Assembly (NCBI GenBank): GCA_029449245.1
Contig: JANATF010000013.1
Span: 992,001-1,056,000 of the forward strand
Direction of reading: 5' to 3'
Length of the DNA stretch: 64,000 nucleotides
From: Mortierella alpina
Lineage: Eukaryota; Mortierellomycota; Mortierellomycetes; Mortierellales; Mortierellaceae
Shown piece by piece: positions 41,126 through 53,037 of this stretch. The number at the start of each line of letters is the position of its first letter. Within the stretch, counting starts at the first letter, position 1. The notes beneath the pieces are model-generated. The model saw only the letters and a program-made list of their open reading frames with translations. It ran no database searches and had not been told where the DNA came from. The translations under genes were made by a program, and so were the position numbers.

Positions 41126-42554
41126 AACTTCATCACACAGCACAATAAATCACTAATTTCACACTTCTCATTCTCTTTTTGTCTCCACACTGTCGTCCAC
41201 CTTCCTTCCTGCATTACTCTCCTTCAATCTCCTCGCCTGCTTCGTTCACAACACGAGGTCATGACATTCGACACTTACTCCATCGAAGGCAATTTAACAG
41301 TCGAGATGATTAAAGCGTGCGCAAACCTTGCTGCGGTGGGAACGACCTGTCCATCGCAGTCCTTCTATCCCGCGAGCCTACTACGAATAACTCAGTAAAG
41401 TTCTTTCAGTATGCAAAATGCGGACACCCAGCTGACAGCAGTGAGCTGGTAATAGTTTCAGGACGCCTTGCATCTCAGGAGTGGTGCAGTTCCCAAGGTC
41501 AGGAATTGATAAAGAGTTGTTTGCTTTCACTGCTGTCTATTTATGCACATAGACGGCGGAGGGACACGTTGAGCAGTATAGGCAGGCATTCCTTATGACG
41601 CGCCACTCGACTGTGGGTTCAAATATCTGCAACTGCTCCGCGTCGATCATGAGTAGATGTTTGCATGGATCGAGTTTCAACGGCTTTCCTCGGGATAGAA
41701 TGTTGCTGAGTATGTGAGAACGGGATGTCTTTCGCACACAGCTTGGAAATCGTGGAATAGGCCAATAATGGGCGGTTCTTCAGGACGTTCTCAAGAAGCA
41801 TGCCTCCATCTTGTGTCACTAAAAAACCCTCACTTTTCACTTATGAGATTAAACATCGAGAAGACCATGCGCTGTCCATCCACATTCTCGTCCGTTTAAG
41901 GACCTACCACTGCGAAGGATATAATTGTCACTACATATAGTGGAACCCGCACGAGAACCCTCCATTTGAGGCTCTATAGTTGATGACAGCTCATGACAAC
42001 AAAGCCTTGGATCTCCTGTCTCGTGCGCACCATCGTTCAGCACTCGTAATGACAGGGGTAAATAGAGTTGGGAGCAGCGGCGACATCCTCGCCGAACTCC
42101 AGATGACAGCCACGTGCGGTTCTTAGGACCGGCGTATTATAATCAGCTCCCTTCTTCTATGGACCGTGCATTCACTTTCATCCTCCGTACACGTAGTTGA
42201 ACGGGCAACTATGCCTCGAGTGAACACGGGTACCTTAGCCTATGCGATGAGCTTTGATGCAGATGCCCACCCTCCTATTTTTGCTGACATGAAAGAGAAC
42301 GCTAGACGGAACATTTAGCAGCATATAGGCTCTGGAATACCCGTTTGATAGCCCTACAGAGGGGGCTTTTTAATGGAAGGAGGGTAGAAAAGGGGTTCTT
42401 GATAGGAGTCAACAAACTGTTGGGGCGCTCAGTACTTTTTCCATTTAACATCAGCTTCTGGCAAAAAAAAACTCTCGACCAACAACCCATCGTCCAACGC
42501 AAAAAAAGTCACCACACGCCCTAGCAGCCAACTATCATACCGGAGACAACACTT
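41126..42554. other. Intergenic, possible short transcript start at 41262
   Basis: A strongly pyrimidine-rich leader (41160-41255) ends at an ATG at 41262 that opens MTFDTYSIEGNLTVEMIKAC. This has a ubiquitin-N-terminus-like rhythm and could be a truncated relative of the gene before it. The frame ends after 45 codons. The rest has nothing supported. Confidence 0.3.
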
Positions 42555-44429
42555 ATGTTGACACTACCCCTTGTGGTCGTGGCAGTTCTACTGCTGCGAG
42601 TTACTGCGGCTGCCGTTCTAGGTTTAGACAACAATGGATGGCAAGGCCCTCCTGATGTAGAAGGCGAAGTCGTGGAGAAACATTTGCCTGAGCACAATCT
42701 GTCGCGCCTTTTAGATTTACCCATGGGAATGAACACGTATAGTTGGAGCAACTGGGCTGGAACGCTACATGCATCTCCAGCTCGCATTTATAATCCCACA
42801 TCAATCGCCGACTTACAGGCAATTATCAAAGAAGCAGGATCCTATAACAAAAAGATCCGTTGCGCTGGATCTGGACACAGTTGGTCCTCATCGTCCGTTG
42901 TGAACGACAACGGGTTCCTAGTCAGTATGAAGAGGATGGAGAAGATATACCCGCCAATGCTTAACGGCAGCGTTTGGACTGTAGAGGTCGAAACTGGTGT
43001 TGTACTTGCTGATTTGGACTCCTTTTTAAGGCATCATGACCCACCTCTGGCTGTTTCCTCCAATACCGTTATTGACACTACCCGCTACGGCGGTGTCATA
43101 TCCCTCGGCTGCCACGGAGCTGCTCTTGCTGCTCGAACGATGTCCGATGTCGTCGCTGAGGTCAAGATCCTCGATTCAAGCGGTGTTCTGCATACATTCT
43201 CTAAAGAGAAGGACGCCATCGAGTTTTCGGCTGCCACTGCCAACCTGGGTCTACTGGGCATCATTTACAGCTACACTATAATTATAGAGCCAATGTTCAA
43301 GCTACTGATGGTAAGCACAATGTCCGATCCAAGGTTCTTTGCTCAACCAAAGTACGCGCATACTAAAACGCTTGACTTCTTCCAATACTAGTCTGAATCG
43401 CATCCACCACTGTCGGAATACTTTTGTGCTCCAGACATCTGTGGGCCTAAACTCAAGGCCATGGCCGTCAGTAATGATCAAACGGAGATATTTTATTGGC
43501 CCTTCAATAGCCCCGGCCTCTCGAGAGAGGGTGATACTGTTTGGCTAAAGCAGTGGCAGCGCACAAATCGCACAGTGACGGAATCCCCTCTTGCCCATAG
43601 CATTCATAACATATTCGGCAATCTGGAAACTGAGTTCGGAAACACGCTCTTTCAGTATATGGCGGCGAATCCGTCAGCGACACCGTTCGTGGATTATCTA
43701 CTCTATTCGATAAATAAGGGGGACTCGGAGAAGGTCCTATACGCTCCCGAAGCTATCCATTATCAACCTGGCATTGACAACATTCCTTGTATAGAAACGG
43801 AAATGGCGTTTAAGGTGGATGAGGACTTCAAGAATGTGGTTAATGCTGGAAACTACGTGATCGACCAAGTAAGATAACCAAAAAAAAGGGCCTAGTTGTG
43901 CCGATCAAGTTCCGCATTTGTATCCTAACGTTGACCCACCAACCAGGTATACGAGCATGCACGTCAGGGAGAGTTCCCGTTAAATATAGCCTTGGAGATG
44001 CGATTTATCAAGGCATCCTCCATGGTCGTGTCCAACGCCTACGATGACGATCCAGAAGCGATATATTGCATGATGGAAGTTCTTTCTGTCGTAGGAACTC
44101 CGGGCTTTGAAGAGTTCTCGGCCAAGGTTGCGCAATATTGGATGGATAACTTTCAAGCGATGCAAGTACCATCGCTATGACTTTTCTACGCGTTCTCACT
44201 GCTATCCGGAGAATGAGCTCTGACTGTTACGTATCTGCTTTTATTGTAAACCTGTAAACCGACGAATAGGCCGCACTGGGCAAAGATGTGGGAGCATGTA
44301 CCAGGGATCGTCCCTCATATTCGTCGCACAGCTGGAAAGCGCCTCGATACATTTGAAGCGGTGCGCAAGATATACGACCCCAATGAAATGTTTCTGACTG
44401 ACACCTTTGCGGCGGTATTTGGCCATTAA
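42555..44429 (+). CDS. Secreted FAD-linked oxidase, aldonolactone oxidase-like
   Basis: Four exons: 42555-43310, 43392-43868, 43947-44161, 44270-44429, closing to 535 residues. The last intron must be GC-AG (GCAAGT donor at 44162); only that phase restores PHWAKMWEHVPG. A signal peptide (MLTLPLVVVAVLLLRVTAAA) precedes a PCMH FAD-binding domain with CAGSGHSWSSSS, whose His is the usual covalent flavin attachment site, and GGVISLGCHG. The C-terminal ALO domain contains the H-W-x-K motif (PHWAK) typical of gulono-, galactono- and arabinonolactone oxidases. It probably oxidises a sugar lactone or related sugar outside the cell, giving H2O2; the exact substrate is not deducible. Confidence 0.87.
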
Positions 44430-44698
44430 AATTCCTCAGAGCTTGAGGCTGAAATCCTTTGCCTCCACTGATCTTGCATGAGATAAGGCCAGTGTCCCGC
44501 TCAAATCTGACCAAGCCCAATAGAGCAACTGGACCGTTTGTGGCTAAGCCCTACCGCGCGGCCGTAAGCGGGCACAAGAGGTCTCTGGAAGCTCAACACC
44601 TCACGGCTTCGTTGCTTTTCTTTCTCATTCCTGCCTTCATTTATTCGGTTGTCGTGGCATAAATACAAGTAGACCCGCCTCTCAAGTAGCCATTCACC

Positions 44699-45487
44699 AT
44701 GAATCTCGTCCTCAGATCGTTGCTTCTCTGTTACTTTGCTATCGTTCTTTCGCTACTCCCGGCTATGTCTGCCAAAATCAATCCCCAAACTGTCAACATC
44801 GTCCTTGTTCACGGCGCGATTGCCGACGGATCATCCTGGTCCAAGGTGATTACAATTCTCCAGGCGGCTGGACATAGTGTCACGGCTGTTCAGCAACCTC
44901 TCAGCTCCATCGACGATGACGTTGCAAAAACAAAGAGTGTTCTAGCCAGAACTCCCGGACCTATCGTCCTGGTCGGCCACTCCTTTGGTGGAATCGTCAT
45001 CACTCAAGCCGGCCACAACGCCACGAACGTCGCCGCTTTGGTCTATGTCGCCGCTTTCGCCCCTGACCAAGGCGAGAGCGTCGCCGATCTCGGCAAGAAC
45101 TTCACGGCGCTTCCTTCTGCAACCGCATTCATTAATGACACTATGGGCAGACTGACCCTACCCCAAGACAAATTTCTGACCTATTTCTGTCCCGATGTCG
45201 AGAAGAAGGAGGCCCAAGTCATGGCGGCTGTTCAAGGACCCTGTGATGCTGCTCGATTTGGCTACACCTCTGGAGCGCCTGCATGGAAGGAGCACCCGAG
45301 CTACTATATTGTTGCCGAGAAGGATCAGATCATTAATCCCAAGATGGAGACTTTCTTCGCTAAGCGTATGAAGGCCAGGAAGACTATTACCGTGCCCGGA
45401 TCGAGCCACGCAGTCATGGTTTCTCATCCCAAGGAAGTCGCTGATGTTATTTTAGAGGCAGCCAAGGCAGTTGCTCAGGCTCATTAG
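44699..45487 (+). CDS. Secreted alpha/beta hydrolase
   Basis: A single-exon protein of 262 residues. The signal peptide ends near LLPAMSA. Alpha/beta-hydrolase fold: oxyanion-hole HGAIADGSSW (the HGA..W layout of the AB_hydrolase_6/methylesterase group), nucleophile elbow GHSFGG (Ser about 98), IVAEKDQI (probable acid position) and SSHAVMVSHP (catalytic His). It is an esterase-like enzyme of unknown substrate. A CATAAATA box lies about 40 bp upstream (44655-44662). It sits directly after the FAD oxidase gene on the same strand; co-regulation is possible but not shown. Confidence 0.88.
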   Translation: MNLVLRSLLLCYFAIVLSLLPAMSAKINPQTVNIVLVHGAIADGSSWSKVITILQAAGHSVTAVQQPLSSIDDDVAKTKSVLARTPGPIVLVGHSFGGIVITQAGHNATNVAALVYVAAFAPDQGESVADLGKNFTALPSATAFINDTMGRLTLPQDKFLTYFCPDVEKKEAQVMAAVQGPCDAARFGYTSGAPAWKEHPSYYIVAEKDQIINPKMETFFAKRMKARKTITVPGSSHAVMVSHPKEVADVILEAAKAVAQAH

Positions 45488-45994
45488 GTTACGCCATGGC
45501 TCTTTGTACAGATTCGTGGCTTTTGCATCGAAAGTATATTTTTTATGAATCGAACATCGCAGCTTTGTGCTCGAGAATACGTTTCCCCGGATTGCCAACG
45601 CATATGAGTAGTGTTACGGCCCTCAAGGAGCTACTTCGGTTATGTCAGACTCCCACTACATAGCTGCAGCGTATGGTCATAACATGAAAAGAATGGGCAT
45701 ATGCAATTTGTCTCAGAACACTTCGGCGCGCCACAGCGCTCTCTCGTACTTTGTCGTGGGTTGACCTCACGAAGAAAATTTATGGTCGAAAGGTAGCCTT
45801 TTTTTTTCGAGTTGCGGAATGTGTATGATAGTGGAGATGCACGTACAATAACGATTTTGCACTATGGTTCATATACTATATCTCTTCCATCATCTTTGCC
45901 AACCACCACTCAGTTTTCCTTTCCCACACCAGAGGAGCCCGACGGATGTCAAATGGAGGATCTCACCTCAATCCAAATGATATCAAGGTCGTAT
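45488..45994. other. Intergenic (convergent 3' ends), nothing seen
   Basis: Space between the hydrolase stop and the 3' end of the cysteine-rich gene. No frame with support. Confidence 0.4.
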
Positions 45995-46401
45995 TTAACA
46001 TGCCTCTACCCAGCAATCTGGGCCTCGTAGTGCGCAGATATAACGGAAATCATAACCCCTGTCCCCGGTCTCGCAGTAGTCCTGTGCTTTGCCCCAGCAA
46101 TATCTGGTAGCTTTGCCAATCCTGTCACAAGTCCTTGCAGTGAAAGTGTAGTCGTCGCTCATGGATTTTGACTCGCATTTGCAGCGGAAACCCTCCATCA
46201 TCTGTGCATGTGGATCAGCGTAAGGACCTTTAGCCTCTCTTGCCTGAGAAGAACATCCCTGAGCCACTGCCACAGCGACTTGGAAGTGGGGGATCGAAGT
46301 TAGCTTTCGCTTTCCACGTAAACCATTAATACTCAGTCTGGAGGTGAGAGCGGCAATAGCGTACCGAAGCAGAGTGCGAGCACGGTTCTTGAAATGATCA
46401 T
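45995..46401 (-). CDS. Small secreted cysteine-rich protein (two exons)
   Basis: Exons 46401-46365 and 46278-45995 (GTACGC donor, CCAAG acceptor); the phase closes to 106 residues. The signal peptide is split by the intron: MIISRTVLALCF | VAVAVAQ. The mature part of about 87 residues has nine cysteines (GC, FRC, KC, RTC, RYC, DYC, YIC, PDC, EAC). The odd count leaves one free or allows a disulfide dimer. Family not recognised; function unknown. An AATAAAAG element on the plus strand near 46455 could be part of the promoter. Confidence 0.72.
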
Positions 46402-46915
46402 GTTGAGAAAAAAATGAAGCCTGCGAGGATACAATGTGGAGGTGAAAAGGATGAAGAATAAAAGGGAACGAGTGAATGTTGAGAAGAACATGAGCTTGGC
46501 ATCGTCATCAGGAAAGTGTACAAGATTCAGCATAAAGGGGTTTCTGTATCGCGTTAATGGTAAACATCTTGTGTGAACATGAAAGATATGACACGCATGA
46601 TAGGTATTTTTTCTTTTGTGGCGTGTGCACGGATCACTTTGCAGTTGTACCAATGCAAGAAAAAAGCAAGAAAGTCGCCTTGACCACTCATGCGCGTAAA
46701 GAATAGTTGCTTCGAAGCTGTGTGAAAAAAAAAAAACGCCAGACCAATTTCCCATGCCCCTGACCCAGCAACTGGCCCAGCGAAGAGCAAACCTCTTCCT
46801 TTCGAACGACGACCCTCAACACCGACCTTGTTCCTGTTAGATACATAATCGCTGTTCTCGCTCTTGCGGCGAATCGTGTTTCTTCGATCTCACCCATCAC
46901 CCCATTGACACTATC
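46402..46915. promoter_or_regulatory. Divergent promoter region
   Basis: Lies between two head-to-head secreted-protein genes. It contains an 11-nt A run (about 46726-46736) and no supported frame. Confidence 0.35.
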
Positions 46916-48039
46916 ATGAGAATTACACCTACTTTGTCTGTGGTGGCACTCACTGCTGCCATTGCTCCATCACTGGCTCTGCCGAGTAAAATAGGAAAGG
47001 AAACTCTTGATATCTTTAGCGATGAAATCACTAGTACCGTGCCATCGCAAGTCTTGGGTGACCAAGGAGTTTTCACTCGACCTTATCCTCAATGTAAGTT
47101 TTGTCGTTGCAAGAGCCTTCGTCCTCATCACGGGGTATTTTTTTTTCATTTAATAACATCCTGTCAATCACAGATCCACCCGATAGTCTGAGCATTCTCA
47201 GCAACAATGTCTTCCTCCTTGGCGCGGTTCCGTGGGAGCAAAAGACCCGGGCTGAATTGATTGCAAAGGCGGAATACATGAAGCACCACGACGTTGTGGT
47301 CCTACAAGAGTGCTTCCGCAACGAGTACTGCGAAGACTTGAAACAGGGTCTTCGCTCAGAGTACCCCCATGCTACTCCATCCATCGGAGATTCCAAGGCA
47401 GGCTGGTTATCCACCTCGGGCAAATTCAACCCACTTTCGCCAGAGAACGGAGGGGTTGCCATTCTCAGCAAGTGGCCCATTACCAAGATGCGTCAGTTCA
47501 TCTATATGGATGGCTGCGGGTGGGATAAATTCTCAAACAAAGGCGTCGCCTATGCCGAGTTGGACATTCACGGTACCAAGATCCACGTTTTTGGTACTCA
47601 CATGCAAAGCGATGATAACTTTTGTCATGATGGCCAAGCTGCGCAGATCCGTGCTCAAGCACTGGATGACTTTTATTACTTTGTCTTGGCTCAACATATC
47701 CCCGAGGACGAGCTGGTCGTGATGGTGGGCGATTTCAATATCGACAGAGACTCGTCCGAGTATAGAGAGCTGTTGAGACGACTACGCGTAGCCCGGCCGA
47801 CATTCACCAAAGGCGCTGAATGGAGCTACGATACAAAGCAGAACGGGATTGCTCGTGATCGAGATCCCACAGCGCCGAGCCAGAACCTCGATCACATCCT
47901 TTTCAGCACACAGCACAGGTTGCCAAGATCCGTGGTCGAGACAACGCTCTTGGTTCACTCCACCCCATACACCCATGGTTCCGGCACTTTCAACGAATTT
48001 AGCGACCATTATCCCGTCCGTGCGGTTATCGACCTGTGA
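46916..48039 (+). CDS. Secreted sphingomyelinase-like phosphodiesterase
   Basis: Two exons, 46916-47093 and 47174-48039 (GTAAGT...CACAG), closing to 347 residues. A signal peptide (MRITPTLSVVALTAAIAPSLA) is followed by an endonuclease/exonuclease/phosphatase fold with the catalytic set in order: Asn in LSNNVFLL, the Mg-binding Glu in VVLQEC, GGVAILSKWP, THMQSDDN, GDFNIDR, LDHILFS, and the final SDHYPV His. The arrangement matches secreted neutral sphingomyelinases (sphingomyelin phosphodiesterase C type), which release phosphocholine from sphingomyelin; fungal homologues may act on inositol-phosphoceramide or other lipids. Substrate not determined. The two Cys near QSDDNFCHD and DGCGWD may form disulfides. 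Confidence 0.87.
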
Positions 48040-49092
48040 TCAAGTGCGCAGCTATCTTGTCAGTATTTCATTGCTGTTAATGCGCAGAAAGATGATGTTT
48101 TCCGAGTATAACGTAGTTGTATGAAGAGAATAAAAAACATGGCCGAGGTGGACAGACACGATGGCTTCCTAAGACTTTATTTTCTTGACCTATCAAGCTC
48201 CGTTGTGTATCTGTTGTGTTGTCCTCTCCAAAGTTTTCGGCGAATGTTGTGTAGAAAAATGCCATACCCGGCGTGGATGCCAGCTCGTATATTGGTCTGG
48301 GCTATGCATGACGAGTTCACGACATCCAACGTCTGTACTTTTTGGTGGCAGCCGACAGCGCTCGCACGCGTCCGGTGTGTCAAAAATGGCTAGGTGCAAG
48401 TCTTACAGGTGAACTGCTCTTGAATATGAGGTGCATTAACCGGGAGTGCGTCTCGCTTCGTGTCGGATACACAGTCAAAGCCGAGGACCTGCACTCAGCC
48501 CTGGCCATTTTACTTGCTGGAACTTTCCAACGTGGAGACGCCTTCTAGGCATCCGCTCCCACAGTTCTTGAGAACAGACACCAACAACACCAGAGCCATA
48601 CTGGTACCGTTGCTGATATGCACATCCACAGGGATGCAAGTGTGGTTCCTTGCCAGAGGTGTATGTATGTGTGCTCTTTGACACCAGGAATGCGATGTAC
48701 GCTGAAAATTACTGACAATTCCACTCTGGCCATTAGAACCGATATCTTCGCGTCGCTCATACAGAAAGCTGTCATCGTGAAAAAAAGCTTTCATCGTTCA
48801 TTTATAACGGTTGGACGTAGACAAATCGCAATCGTAGACTCGAAGAGGACTTTGAACGAGTGCCTCTCCTTTTTTTATCTGGCTTCGGATCGTTAGCAGA
48901 CAGCACGCTTGTATTGCAGAAGGAACTGTCATTCCAATTCTGTCAACCCATATTTTTTTTATGTTAACGATAGGATTTTTTTGATTTTTCACTTGCAGTC
49001 TGCTTATTCTTTTGCCGCACCACATTTTTCACACCACAAAGCTAGACATCCCTTGCATTCCTCCAAGACTTGCGCCCGAAAGATCTGAAGGC
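48040..49092. other. Intergenic, no supported gene
   Basis: Several short overlapping frames on both strands without signal peptides, domains or splice sites. T-rich stretches at 48951-48990 precede the TIL gene and may be part of its promoter. Confidence 0.4.
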
Positions 49093-49350
49093 ATGCAGAC
49101 GAAACACATCACCCTCGCCCTCTTGTCACTCTTAGCGCTGTGCACGGCGGCGGATAGTCCAGAGCCGTGTGGTCCAAACGAGGAGCGTCAGCAATGTGCA
49201 CCTGTGCACGGTTGTGTAACATGCCAGGTACGACCTTGCGCGTTCCAGTGCGTCGTCAACGGCTGCACCTGCGTTGACGGCTATAGGTACAATGACCGTT
49301 GGGAATGCATTCCAAAGGACGAGTGCCCAAAGTTACCTGCTGTCGTCTAG
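49093..49350 (+). CDS. Secreted TIL-domain (trypsin inhibitor-like) protein
   Basis: 85 residues from ATG 49093 (the frame is open further 5', but the signal peptide starts here: MQTKHITLALLSLLALCTAA). The mature part is a single TIL domain with the expected ten cysteines: PCGPNEERQQC, GCVTC, PCAFQC, NGCTC, then WEC and ECP, giving five disulfides. TIL domains inhibit serine proteases through a reactive loop, here around CVTCQVRPCAF; the P1 residue is not certain. They are widespread in animals but patchy in fungi. Single exon, no TATA recognised. Confidence 0.82.
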   Translation: MQTKHITLALLSLLALCTAADSPEPCGPNEERQQCAPVHGCVTCQVRPCAFQCVVNGCTCVDGYRYNDRWECIPKDECPKLPAVV

Positions 49351-49564
49351 ATTTCCCAAGGTCGCTTACCTCTTCTTTAAAGCGGCTCCGATACTTTCTG
49401 TTTATCATCGCTCGCCATCGACGCTGCTCGAGGACAGGAAGGACAGGAAGGAGGGGGTGGTTTTTTTTGGTATAACATTGGTACAAGGCAATAGCAATGA
49501 CTAAAACTACAGCTCTATAAGAGTAATACAACGAACCGGCCCTCCTGCCCTCCTCTGCCCATGC

Positions 49565-52500
49565 TCAGTCCTTGGCCCAGCCCATTTCCTTATTATATTT
49601 CATCACCTCATGAGTCGTCAACCGGTCTGCGGTCCAGTGCGAGGCACTCGTCCTCTGACGGAGACGCAACTCCCTCCCGGGAAACATCTCTGCCATATCC
49701 AAAGTCGGCAGGGGTCCAAAGATTTCCTGTGGGTTCAAATGGCGTTGAGCCTCCATAGCCCGCTCCAGTGCCTCCCAACTGGCCCATGCAGGTAGCTGCT
49801 TATCCTTGTCAGCGCTCGACTTAGCATTCATCGGAAGATCGTCGCTTTCGCCATCACTCCCTATATCCGGCAGGACTGTCACTTCATGCTGCTTGGCCTA
49901 AAGTTAAATACCATACCACAAGAGCAACTGAAAGTCAGCGCACTGTTCTTGAAAAACTACACACGTCCTCATGCTCCCATCTTTCGCAACATAAACAAAA
50001 AAAATTACCCGCACAGAAGTTGCTGGCGGGCGAACTGCTGCTGGAACCAAAAATGGGTTCTGACTTGAGTCTGCTCCTGATGAATCCGTCATCTTCTGTT
50101 GTCCATGGCCTTGAACCTCCTTCCTGGCTCTGAGGGCCGACAAAAGAATTGACGACGATGTAGTCTTGCTCATCGCCGCACCTGTCGCCTTTGCCTCCTT
50201 TGGGGCGCAAGTGGAAGCCAGGTCGGGTGCTTGCTCTCTCTCTTGCTGCTTCTGCAGCTTCTGCTGCTGCTGCTGCTGTGGCCGCTTAGACTCTGTATGT
50301 TCAACAACATCCCGCTTCATGTCCCTCTCCCGCGCATTCGCTGACGATAATCCTGACAATGTTGCGGCAAGGGATCGAGCGGCGATCGTGCTTTCTGTTG
50401 GCAGCGCAGGCCGAGCATGTTTCTTGGTTGTCAGTGTTGATTTTAAAGTCAGGAGCGGCTTGCGGGACGACAACGTTCCTTGGCTTTCTGACCGCGCAAG
50501 GCCGCCACCTTTGACTCGAGCAGATGGAAGGGGTGCCCGAGGGAGTCCTTGTCTTAAAAGACTAGAGGTCGTCGGCGTGGATGTCGATGACGACGTTGCT
50601 GAAGTCGCCGTCGAGTCCACACTGGACGCAGCCTGCTGGTGGGTCATCCTCGAAGAATTGGTGGAGGATAACGCTGCGGACTGGTTCTGGGCTTGAGGAG
50701 TAGTTGAAGTGAAGGAACCCTGGCTTGCTCCAGATGCCGCCGTAAGTGACGATGCCATCGTGAGCTTTGTGAGTCGCGAGGGAGGCATCTTGTTGGTTGA
50801 TTGCTGCTGCCCTTGAGAGCTACTGTGCTGTGTTACTGGTCTCCGTGTGCCAATAATGCGCTTTTCTGGCAGTGTTGCTGGAGCCCTGGATCTGCCTACC
50901 ACGCTATCGGATGAGGAGGATGCATCCTGCATACGTACGTTGTTTGCTGCTGAGCTGAACGGTTCTCTCTGTGTAGTCTCAGGGTCGCCGGTATGATCAG
51001 CATTGCGGATCGTATTTGCTTCTAGTCGTTCCTGCTGCCCTGTAAGCCGGGACGTCTCAGGCCCGTCATGTTTGCTGGTTCCAGCGACAACGGTGGAATA
51101 ATTGGGTTGATCATGTCGGCTTGGCTCATCTGCATTATTCATGCGGGGCTCGAAAGCGGCGTCGGTATGATCCATGGTGTCGACCTTCGTCAGAGACGTA
51201 TCCTGTATGGACTTGTGCCTTGGATAAGTATCATTAAAGAAGGCGCGATCGCCAATATCAGCCCGCTTGAACTGATCCTTAACCGACCCTACGCCTATCT
51301 CATTCCTAAATGCGCGGACTTCAGCCTCCGGTGGATGTTTAGGCGTTGTTGATGATGGTGGCGCCGAAGGCCGTCTACTTGGGTCTTTGGCTGTGCTCCT
51401 CCTCAGCAGAGAATTCTCGACAATATCCCGGAGCAGGTCGTCATCCTCAAGCAAAAGCGATCCCTTGGACGTTCGAGTGCCCCTGCCTTTCATTCGAGTC
51501 TCCGTGCCAACATTCGAGGACTGTGTCCGTCGATTGTCTCCATCAGCTTCTGGGGATCCGAAACGCACTGGTGCAACCGAATCCCGGAAAGACGAACGCC
51601 TTGGCCTCTTGTAGTCAGCTTCCTCAATCTCAATGTCGTTGTCATCTATATCTATATCTATATCCATGCCCATGCGTGTTGTCCTTGAGACCGCGGAGCT
51701 ACCTCGGGTCAAGTCTGGAGTCGAGGAGAAATTAGCATCGCGCTCCTTGCTGCTGCTGCGAGGTCGAGAGTACGGTGATATCAGAACCATCGAATCCCGT
51801 GCTCTGGAGCCCGGCGTAGTCTTGCGTTCCACTGCAACCTCCACCTCCATTCCGTCCATTCTGCGTGAGTGATCCTGCCCAGGAGTTGTGGTCGAATGGA
51901 CGCGAGTGGGAGGGGTTCTTACGGGCGTCGTTTGTGTGCTATCGTCATCGGAGGTGAGCGCCGAGTCCTTGAGCACAGCTGTTGAGTTGAGACGAGCCTT
52001 CTTACGTGGTGTTGACACATGGGGCTGATGCATCATCTCCAGATGTTCTGGGCCACTGCTGTTGCCCCTCCCTTGATGCTGCCATGACGAGGATTCCGTC
52101 TCTGAACTCTGGCGATTAGATCTCTTGTCCTTGTGTCGATCACTATGCATGATTTCTGGGTAGCTACTAGACCGTTTGCGCAAAGCTCGCAATGCTCTCT
52201 GGGCCTTCCTTGTCGCTGCAGAAGCATCCACCCGCAACCGTCTCCGTTTGGGTGTTATCCGCCGTCGCTCATAAGGCGATCGTGGTGTGCGCATAGGCGA
52301 GGACAGAATGGGCGACTTTGGGCTTTTAAGAAGAAACTGGTTCGAGTTCTGTTTTGAGCGAGAGCGCCGATTCTGGGAATGGCGTAGCGATTCAGTCAGG
52401 ATGCCTCGTCCAGCGTAGGAATATGAGTCGCGTGTCCTCCTTTTTGAGGTGGTGGGTGTCCTCATGCTGTCGCGATTGTAATCCTGTGGGGCCTGCTCAC

Positions 52501-53037
52501 AGACGAAGAAGCAAAGTAGGGTCCATGTGAGTGCGATGAGCTACAGCAGAATGCAAAGAACGTCGTTCCCCAGTCGCCACAGGAGTCTGATGAGTGTTAC
52601 CGAGTTTTCTATGTCGTCGTGCTCCAGAGGCTGCGGGAGCGCATGGTGAGGCTCTTCAGGGTTGCTAGTCAGTCAAGCAGGATAAAAAATGAGAAGGCTG
52701 TTCGCGCATCAAGTCAACCTGGGCGCCATGTCTCCTCTCTCTCTCACTCTCTCACTCTCTTCCCATCTCTTCTTTGTTTATGCGTGAACATGTACCTGGC
52801 TGTCGATAGATTCAATCCGTTGTGGCCATCCTCATAGTTCCGGTTCTGCAGTGCTGCAAAGACGCAGCCTTGATAGTAGTTCTCGAGCCACTCAAAGTTC
52901 TCGCCACACGCGCGCTCAAACTCCCGTAGACGCTCGTCCTTGAGTTTCTCAATCTTGCGCCGCTGGAGCACTGGCCACGGCCGCTGACTATGGTCCAGAT
53001 CCCCGTCTGCCTCGCGTGCCCGCCGCTTGTTGAACAT
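49565..53037 (-). CDS. Inner centromere protein (INCENP/Sli15-like)
   Basis: Scaffold of the chromosomal passenger complex; activates Aurora kinase. Four exons: 53037-52796, 52664-52601, 52492-50009, 49897-49565; GT-AG introns, phases close to 1040 residues. The N-terminus (RKIEKLKDERLREFERACGE, NFEWLENYY) is helical, where Survivin/Borealin bind. The large exon 3 is basic and S/T-rich (RRITPKRRRLRVDASAATRK; Q-rich coiled coil), as expected for a microtubule-binding middle. The C-terminal exon is a clear IN-box: LPAWASWEALERAMEAQRHL, NPQEIFGPLPTLDMAEMF, then RLRQRTSASHW with the Aurora-phosphorylated TS motif place. The 64-nt exon 2 and the tandem acceptor (GAGCAG) before exon 3 are inferred from phase and branch-site fit. 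Divergent from NudC. Confidence 0.85.
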
